This document shows, piece by piece, positions 56,330-64,000 of a stretch of 64,000 nucleotides of DNA. Position 1 is the first letter of the stretch. Each line of letters starts with the position of its first letter. Position numbers and translations under genes: made by a program. Source of the DNA: Fistularia commersonii (taxonomy: Eukaryota; Chordata; Actinopteri; Syngnathiformes; Fistulariidae); the NCBI GenBank assembly GCA_037954325.1, contig JBBMNZ010000031.1, positions 2,412,501 through 2,476,500 on the forward strand. Direction: 5' to 3'. The notes below the pieces were generated by a model. That model was not told where the DNA came from, did not search any database, and was given only the letters and a program-made list of their open reading frames with translations.

Positions 56330-56800
56330 TTTATGGTATAGTTCCGCTCCCTGTCTGCTCACAATGGTCATTGTAAGTATCTTATCATCCTGCCGTCTGA
56401 GTGGCTGCCGTCTACAATGCAACACATCGCACAAATACGTCGTTGTTGACCTTCACCGACTTTTAAGAGGCCGATCTCGTCTCCCGCTGTTTTAATATCA
56501 TAGCTTTTATCCTGCGATTGCTTGGATGTTAGCGATCTGCTTATCCACTCGCCCCATTCCCCCCCGCGAGGCTATCGATTAACGTTGCTCAATAATAACT
56601 CTCCAAAGCCGCAGGTGTGGGGTTTACAGATTACTTTGGCATTTGCGATTGATTTGCCTTTGTGAGAATAGTGATTACTCGGTTATTGATTCGCCTTTTG
56701 CGAAGAAAATTATTTCTCCGTTTTAATTTAGGTCACCTATTAATATCCCTGTGAAATGCTCAATTATTTAACATGTATACTGAACAAAATAGCCTCTTGC
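56330..56800. promoter_or_regulatory. Candidate conserved non-coding segment
   Basis: Repeat-free, balanced, CpG-containing sequence without open frames, holding words such as GCTATCGATTAACG (56571-56584) and repeated GATTG/ATTCGCC words. Suggestion from composition only. Confidence 0.25.
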
Positions 56801-57189
56801 TACTCATACATATCCTTGACTGGGGATAAAGTCTAAAATACTCAAAATGTACTCTCGTTTTAGTGGTTAGTGATTCAACATGTGTGTGTATGCAGTCCTT
56901 CAAGGCATGGATACTTATGTCATCAAAAGTTCAAATCAAGACGGGCTGAGTTGCGCTCAAAGTTGTTAATTTGTAAAAGCAGAAGTTGCTTTTTTTATCT
57001 AGTGTGTGTGTGTGTGTTTGCGCCTGAAGCACATTGTATAAAGTTTATATTTGAAGATTTTTTTTTTTCTTATTCCGGGGTCGCCCAGTAGATTATGTAT
57101 CACAAATCTTAACATCATCAGAATGAAGTTGAAAGTTGCCCTTAAAACTTTGACAAAAAAAAAAAAAAAAGCTTTATTCCATTCAATTT

Positions 57190-57360
57190 CCCCTAGCCAC
57201 GACTGCATTCATTCATTCATTCATTTGCTCTCTACTGTTATACTGCAGTCAGGTTTTTATGTTTACATGACATTTACTGAGGGAGTTAATGCTTGTATGT
57301 CTGTGGCCCCAAGCCCTGAGTGCAGGATTTGTGGTATAGATGGTGAATGAATTAATGAAT
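57190..57360 (+). repeat. R1 dispersed repeat, fragment
   Basis: CATTCATT run (57208-57222), GAGGGAGTTAATGCTTGTATG and CCCTGAGTGCAGGAT core, then GATGGTGAATG. Confidence 0.65.
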
Positions 57361-57474
57361 TGATAAAAATGTGAAAAAAGGAAAGAAAAATACCAGGAAA
57401 GTGAACACAATCAGTGACAGGACAAGGGAGTACTGAAATAAATGTAAGATATATATACTGTATATATTGCAGCC

Positions 57475-57491
57475 ATGGGGGGGGGGGGGGG
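57475..57491. repeat. Poly(G) tract
   Basis: About 17 G at the 5-prime border of RTE copy 3. Confidence 0.9.
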
Positions 57492-57499
57492 TATTCTAG

Positions 57500-59165
57500 T
57501 GCAGAGGGTTGCATCAGGAAGGGGATCCAGCGTATTAATTTAGCCAAAACCAAATATGCCACTCAAACATAAGAATCTCATGTCGGATCAGTTGAGGCCG
57601 GGTTAACAACAACCACCTTTGATACCGATGACCAACAGGGTACCAATGGAAACTGGGCTACTGTGGGTCGAAGAAGGAGAGGAGGAAGGCGTGTTCAGAG
57701 GCAGAGAGAGAAGAGGAAAGGCAAGAGTCTGGATCTGAGAGTAGGGACTTTGAATATCAGGACTATGAAAGGAAAAGGTAGAGAGTTGGTCGACATGATG
57801 CTGTGAAGAAAAGTGGATATACTGCGTGTCCAAGGAGACCAGGTGGAAAGGGAGCAGGGCTAGAAGCATTGGAGCAGGCTTTAAGTTGTATTATCATGGT
57901 ACTGAAGAGAAGGGGAATGGAGTAGGAGTTATATTGAAGGAGGAGTTTGTGAGGAATGTTCTGAGGAGAAAAGAATGTCAGATTTCACCTTGTATAGATG
58001 AGATAATCTGAAAAAGATCGGTGACTGCAAAGTAGTGGTAGGTGAGTGTGTAGCCAGACAGCAGAGGATGGTTGTTTGTAGGATGACTGGTGACAAGGAA
58101 GATCAAAAGGACAAAGTGTTGGAAGCTGAAAAGGGAGGAGTGTTTTATTGTATTCAGGGAGGAGTTGAGAAAGAATCTGGGTGGTCAGGGAAAGCATCCA
58201 GATGATTGGACAACTACAGCCAGTGCTTTCAGGGAGACAGGTAAGACAGTACTCGGTGTGTTGTCTAGAAGGAATATAGATAAAGAGGCTTGGTGGTGGA
58301 ATGAGGAAGTGTAGGAGTAAATATAGAGTAAGTGAGCCCCTTTTTGTTTGCAGTGGTGATGGACAGGCTGACAGATGAGGTTTGTCAGGAATCTCCATGG
58401 ACCGTGATGTTTGCACATTGTGACACTGACATTGTGATCTGTAGTGAGAGCAGAGAGCAGGTTGAGGAAAATCTAGAAAGCTGAAGGGATGCGCTGGAAA
58501 GGAGAGGAATGAAAGTTAGTCGCAGCAAGAAAGAGTATATGTGTTTGAATAAGAGGAACGGAAAGGTACAGAGAGTGGAGATAAAGAAGTTGGAGGATTT
58601 CAAGTATTTAGGGTCAACAGTCCACAGCATAGGAGAGTAAAGAGGTAAAGAAACATGATCAAGAAGGTTTGAATGGGTGGAGAAAACTGTCAGGGGTACT
58701 ATGTGATTGAAGACTATCAACCTGAATGAAAGGAAAGGTGTACAAGACACTGGTGAGACCAGCGATGCTGTATGGACTAGAAACACCTACAATGACGAAA
58801 AGACAGGAGGCAGAGCCAGAAGTCGCAGAGACGAAGATGTTGAGTTTCACTGTGGGGAGTGACCAGGATGGATAGGATCAGGAATGAGTCCATCAGAGGA
58901 CCTGTTAGATGTTTTGGAGAGAAGGCCAGAGAAGCCAGACTGAGATGGTTCGGTCATGCACAGAGAGGGGGATAGTGAATATAATGGTAAAAAGACGCTG
59001 GAATCAGAGCTGCCAGGCAGGAGGTCTTGAGGAAGGCCAAAGAGAAGATTTATGGATGTGGTGAGAGAAGATATGAAGGTGGTTGGTGTGAGAGAGGAGG
59101 ATACAGAGAATAGGGATAGATGGAGAAAGTTGATTCGCTGTTGTAACCCCTGAAGGGAAAAGCTG
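57500..59165 (+). mobile_element. RTE-like LINE, copy 3, internally deleted
   Basis: 5-prime UTR with AGAGGGTTGCATCAGGAAGG, then endonuclease start (57735-57960) with RVGTLNIRTM and a QGDQVERE-type relic of the QETRWKG motif. The linker runs to about 58325. The sequence then jumps to SPFLFAVVMDRLTDEV-like sequence, so RT motifs A and B up to GSA are deleted. Motif C is disrupted (FAHCDTDIVI). The C-terminal part and the 3-prime end (GAGGAGGATACAGAGAATAGGG, 59092-59118) remain. Confidence 0.87.
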
Positions 59166-59249
59166 AAAGGAGAGCAAGACAAAGATATATACACACTCAC
59201 ACACATTCATGCACATACATATACATATGTGTATGTGTGTATGTGTACG

Positions 59250-60425
59250 TTGTGTATGTCGCTCCATCCAGCTACAATGACTATCGTCCTGTAGCACTGA
59301 CCCAAATCATAATGACATGCTTTGTTAACTAGTCACGGCACGCATCAAATCCATCCTCCCCCTGACCCCGGACCCGTTCCAGTTTGCATATTGAGCCAAA
59401 CGCTCCGCAGAAGTTGCAGTTTGCTCTTCGCTCCACCCAGCCATCTTACGTGCGATCGTTGTTCCCAGACTTCAGTTCAACGCCATTATCCCGCAACAGC
59501 TTATTGGTGAACTTCAACAGCTTCAACACCTCCCTCAGCAACTCTGCTGCTGGACTTCTTCCGTGAAAGTCCACAAGCGGCGAAAGTCGCTTGTGAGCCG
59601 GCAAAAGCACCAAATCCGTAGAATCGATGGCTTGTGAACTGCCGTTACTGCAACTGCCATCACCAAGGAAGATGAGACCCACAACAGGAAGGAGGTCAAG
59701 CTTCTAAGCCCGGGGTGCAGAAACAACAACCTCCTGCTGAACGTCAGCGAGACAAAGGAGATGGTGGTCCCCCGCTGACCGTCAACGGTGCTGCTGGAAA
59801 GCGTGAGCAGCACCAAATCCCGGGGGGTGCACGTGGCCTAGGACCAGCGAAGCAGGCACAGCAGCGTCTCTACTTCCTTTGCAATCTCAAGCCAGCCGAA
59901 GCCCCAAAACCCATTATGTAAACGTTCTACCGGGGCCGCTTCGGGAGCATCCTGACCTGCTGTATCACTGCGTGAGGAGGGAGCTGCACGGACCACAACA
60001 GAAAATATCTACAATACAACACACTTTGCACTACTGCTACGTTTGCCGAATATAGTAAAATCCATCATGCAGCTATTGCATTTTGTATTATATACAATAT
60101 ACTGACTTTTTTCTGCCTTGAAATCCATTTCATTTTCTCACCTGCTATCGTCACACTGCTATTGTATGCTATTTCTTACTGACTTTAATGTGGACTGAAC
60201 TGTACAGGAAGCTGCTGCTATTTTCGACACTCAAATTACATTTATCAGGTGTTATTCTGATAAACCTCCATTGGCCTTACACCTCAGTACCTTTTAGATT
60301 GTATCTGCGTGCACTTTATACTTTATAGTTTGATTATTGTGTGGTGATTAATGTGCACTTTGCTGTTGATATGCACTCTATTATTGTATTGTTAATTTAT
60401 CTCACCGTGGGAAAATGAAAAACAT
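59250..60425 (+). mobile_element. Rex1/L2-type LINE, decayed RT and 3-prime UTR
   Basis: NDYRPVALTQIIMTCF (59276-59323) opens the RT region. An FSSAFNT-type relic lies near 59470, NLLLNVSETKEMVV near 59735, an LGVHVA-like relic near 59825, and AQQRLYFL..L near 59860. FYRGRFGSILTCCITA follows at 59925-59975. The 3-prime UTR runs to about 60420 and includes GTGGGAAAATGAAAAACATC. The palm is frameshifted throughout and the C-terminus is cut. It is inactive. Confidence 0.75.
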
Positions 60426-61396
60426 CTCAATCCTCTTTATGTGTAGTACATGTGGAGAAATTGATACACACACACAGACACACAAATCATATATATTCAT
60501 ATATGCAATTCGATTTATAGCCCATAATATATACTTAACCTTTTTTTCCCTCCACATGTTACATTTACACTCCTCTTAAAGGAGGAAGAGCATAGTAAAT
60601 ATGGGTTCCCAAATCCCTAGCATTGTGCTGTTTACACAATATATACATGTATATATATTTTTTCTCTCATCAAGCAGGGAATTTTAGATAATGTCCTTTC
60701 CCTCTCCCCAAAGTAATGCTGACTCCATGTATGGCTCCTCCTCGTCCTCGTCCTCCTCCCATCGGCAGTGGATTAGAGTAGCGAAAGCCCCGTGACATGA
60801 AACCAGGAAGGATATAATGCACGAGACAGTGGTGGGTAGGCACAGTGTGTGTTTCCGTATGTGTGTGTGTGTGTCTCAGATGGGGAGTGGGGGTATTGTG
60901 TCAGAGATCCGCAACATACAATGGAGGATTGGCATTAATGCCCCTCAGTGTGATGGATAAAAGGGGAAGATGGTGGAGGGGGGGTGAAGGAGAACAAAAT
61001 TGAAAAAGAGGGAAGAAACAGCCAGAGGAATAGAGTGAGAGAATTATGACTGAAAGCAAGGAGAGATTTGGGGTTCATTCTCCTTCTCTTCTTCTCGTCT
61101 CTTTAAATCCCATCTGAGTCATCAAGTCTTTGTCATTGTGTCATCCTTTTTCTTTTTCTTTTTCTTTTTCCTTTCTTCCTCCCGGTGTCACACCGCGGCA
61201 AAACTCCAGTCAAGAGTTTACCCGCTGCTGCAGTTTCCTCCCTGTTTTGGAGCTACCTTGGTATCTCAAGAACTTTTGTTCTGAATGATTTAGTCACATC
61301 CAGTTAGTTTGTAAAAAAAATAACAATGCCATGTTTGTTCATCATATAATCATATAACCAAATATATCATGCATATTGGTTTGGTGATAGATCGGT
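60426..61396. other. Unique stretch with scattered microsatellites
   Basis: Short (CA)n near 60466, TCCTCG repeats near 60737-60757, (GT)n near 60860, and TTTTC repeats at 61147-61170. No gene supported. Confidence 0.4.
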
Positions 61397-61450
61397 AGAT
61401 TACTATTATTATTATTATTATTATTGTTAGTAGTAGTAGTAGTAGTAGAA
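61397..61450. repeat. (ATT)n and (GTA)n microsatellite
   Basis: About eight ATT units then seven TAG units. Confidence 0.9.
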
Positions 61451-63136
61451 GGTGTGATATTTTCTTTGCATTTTCTTTGTATTTTTTTCAATGTATTAAT
61501 GCACCTGTGTGTATAGTTATTTATTGACTTCAATATTTATGCAATTATTATTATTATTATCATTAATAATAATAATAATAACCAAAACACACAAAAAAAA
61601 ATCCCCCAGGGATCAATCAAGAAATTCTGATTCATTACTTTATTTTATCTATTTATTCATTTGAGCAGACCACGCTGCATTTGAATGGGCATTTACTAAC
61701 CAGGACCAGTCGTCTGTCAATTGCTGGACAAGTGCAAACATTATTGTTAGTATTATCATTATTACCATAACTACTATTACTGTTAATATTATAACTACTA
61801 CTATTAACATAACTGTGTTTTTAATGTATGGTAAATGTACCACTGGCTATTTGAGTTTGACCTGTTTTGGTCGATGGTTGTTTTGTCTTTTTGTCGCCTT
61901 CTGATAGAAATCATGTTTCAGGATTAACTCTCCATAAATCCTCCTTTTAAAGATTTCCTTTGAAAAAGACTTTTGCTGGCTTTGTGTGTTTTTCAGAAGC
62001 ATGTCATGGGAAGGTCGATTGCGTCAGGTTATGGACGACGCAGGTGGGTGAAAAGACCCCAATGCAATTTTCAATAAATGTACATTTTGAGTTTTAACTG
62101 GTGCTGAAAAGGATTTATATACTCTGGAAGCAATGGCAAAAAAAAAAAAAAAAAAAAAAAAGCCTGGGGGAATATGATAAAATATTAAATATACAACATT
62201 GCAACATTTTTGTTTTGATTTAGGATAATGAAATCTACCATCAGGGAAGGTTTTGCATTATTTTATTAAAACTGGGTATCGTGGTCACAATGATGTCTGT
62301 ATTAGATATGGAACCGTGACAGATAGAAATAGGGTGTTTTAATAAATTATGTTTAAGAAAAGTATTTATTGTCATTCCATTCCTTGACCTAAACACTTGG
62401 AGACAGTATATTTTACCACCATTTTATTTATGTGACCACACATATACATGTCTCGACACTTTCTCTTTGCCTAGATCAATTAATACATGAATACATATCA
62501 TAATATCATGATCATTGTCTCATCATACATGACTCAGAACTCAGAAGTTTTTTCTCATATTTTTAATAACATCTATTTTTCCAGGAGGGTATTTAGACAG
62601 CGAAATGTGAAAAAAAGATGGTACAATCATATTCGTTGAATCATTTAATATGAAAATCATTTTTTGATACATCCTGTTATCCAGTGACGTTTAATTTACA
62701 TGGCATTTACAGAATGAGAAGCGCTCGACGCATCAGCTGATTTCTCGTACGGAGTCTGACATTTATTGAAAGTTAAAGCCAAATGCACCTGCCTTAGAAC
62801 CCCCTCTGGAGCCCCTCATCCTACATTGGGTTCCCAGAGAGTACCCACAGTACAAAGCAAGTCTGAGTACAACAAAACTGATTTAAAGAATTTAAAGCAT
62901 CACTCGACTGAATTCAACCCTCGTAAATATGGCGGCAAGAGAGAGACAACAATGTCTTGTGAAGTGGAGGATTGTAACATTATGTTCCAGCTCAAATGAT
63001 TCAGATTGAGAACTGAAAGAAACAACTCAGCGGTGGCACTGTGGAAGAACCTAAGGTTTTTTTTTTGTTTGTTTGTTTTGCTTTTTTCCAATTTCCACAA
63101 ACATGCAGGTAAAATTGAGGATTTGAAATTGCCCAG
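61451..63136. other. AT-rich stretch with trinucleotide patches, nothing recognised
   Basis: ATT/AAT patches at 61540-61590 and 61738-61810, and an A run at 62138-62161. No mobile-element landmark or supported gene; the frame 62766-62999 has no domain. Confidence 0.4.
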
Positions 63137-63215
63137 ACATGTGAATGAGGGAGTGAACGGTCTTCCTTATCCTGCGACTGAGTGCAGGATAGGCGAGTAA
63201 TATAGATGATGGATA
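63137..63215 (+). repeat. R1 dispersed repeat, fragment
   Basis: ACATGTGAATGAGGGAGTGAACGG and ATCCTGCGACTGAGTGCAGGATAGG core followed by TATAGATGATGG. Confidence 0.7.
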
Positions 63216-63269
63216 ATGTGTTTGAGTGTTCAAAAAAAATGAATGAATTATTGACTATCATCATCAATC

Positions 63270-63870
63270 AAACTTTGTTAACTTTAAACATCTTTGAACT
63301 TTTTTGGAAAAAACAGCTTAGGACCACCAAGACAGAATCCCTATCTTTTCTGACACGGCATACTTGGGTTCAATGAGGCCCATTGGTGGTAGCAAGTAGC
63401 TGGTTTTAATCAGCACTGAATTGCCTCCAACACCTGCTCCAACTGGCTGAGCGAAAAAAGGAAAACAAGATCACAAAACATTAATACAGTCCCCTCTCCA
63501 CCGGCATTATCAATTAATTGTGAAGTTTTAAATTTGCCCGTCACCATTTCATTTCCGGGGAGTGTGTTCATTACCCTGTCCTATTAGAGGCACTGAAGTC
63601 AGTCAACCCCATGCTCCTGGAAGTTCTGGCAAGTGGCAACATGGCCATTTCAGAGGCTGCTGCTAATCTAACGGACAGTTTTCATTTATTTTCTGATTTA
63701 AGAAGTGCTTAGAACCAACTTAAAACTTTTAATGGCAATTTTACACCTGCCTTATTGAGTTTGGTTGGACAGAACGCTTGTTTGTTTTCTCCCTCGTGGC
63801 CCCAGTTTGTCCAGATGTAACTGTCAGAAACAACTGACCCAGCCTCTGGTGCTTTTTAATTTATTATAGG
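63270..63870. promoter_or_regulatory. Candidate conserved non-coding segment
   Basis: Repeat-free, balanced sequence with ATCAATTAATTGTGAAG (63509-63525) and no open frames, the longest such stretch in the last 3 kb. Suggestion from composition only. Confidence 0.22.
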
Positions 63871-63894
63871 TTCTTTTCTTTTCTTTTGCTTCTT

Positions 63895-63923
63895 CGGGGG
63901 GGGAGGGGGGGGGGGGGGTGGGT
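63895..63923. repeat. G-rich tract, potential G-quadruplex
   Basis: About 25 G in 29 bases with single A and T interruptions. Confidence 0.85.
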
Positions 63924-63929
63924 AGTTGT

Positions 63930-64000
63930 ATCTCTCTGTATGACATATGAATGAGAGATTGAATGCTTGTACGTCTCGAATTGGGTTGGTCTCCACTTGA
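63930..64000 (+). repeat. Start of an R1-derived minisatellite, cut by the window end
   Basis: TATCTCTCTGTATGACATATGAATGAGAGATTGAATGCTTGTACGTCTC, the same unit as the array at 46640-47190. Confidence 0.65.

Overview
The window reads as nuclear DNA from a ray-finned (teleost) fish and looks like a gene-poor, intergenic or intronic stretch. The evidence is the repeat content: Rex3 retrotransposons, an L1-type LINE, Rex1/L2-type LINEs, Tc1, hAT and Tigger/pogo DNA transposons, a tRNA-derived SINE with the tail typical of fish SINEs, and very many (CA)n, (AAT)n and (TTC)n microsatellites. I find no complete host protein-coding gene, no rRNA or tRNA gene and no bacterial-style operon. Species cannot be named from sequence alone.

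Layout. 1-1.5 kb: microsatellites and unique DNA. 1.53-3.53 kb: Rex3 copy A (minus strand), abutted by an unexplained 186-codon open frame (3.53-4.13 kb). 5.4-6.2 kb: hAT transposase remnant. 9.66-10.85 kb: tandem module array carrying a second hAT fragment. 10.86-13.24 kb: decayed Rex1/L2-type LINE. 15.5-18.05 kb: an unnamed dispersed repeat pair and a Tc1 remnant. 18.67-21.67 kb: two Tigger/pogo-like elements flanking a retroelement C-terminal relic. 22.36-25.58 kb: a Gag-like frame followed by Rex3 copy B (plus strand). 26-34 kb: microsatellites, a GC-rich patch, tandem arrays and a hAT element. 34.39-37.48 kb: RTE-like LINE copy 1 with a nested solo LTR and a nested SINE. 41.4-44.46 kb: RTE-like copy 2. 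46.3-51.1 kb: minisatellite, a 180-bp (AAT)n, an L1 insertion with clear target-site duplication, and a hAT MITE. 51.3-52.3 kb: a segment bounded by direct repeats. 54 kb: a CpG-rich patch that could be a promoter or first exon. 57.5-60.4 kb: RTE-like copy 3 and another Rex1/L2-type LINE. 60.4-64 kb: unique DNA and a G-rich tract.

The parts do not act together as a pathway. The story is one of repeated insertion, nesting and decay. Every transposase or reverse transcriptase seen here is broken by stops, frameshifts, deletions or loss of a catalytic residue. Between the repeats lie several balanced-composition stretches that resemble conserved non-coding DNA, but conservation cannot be tested from one sequence. 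Family names come from remembered protein and terminal motifs, not from a database search.
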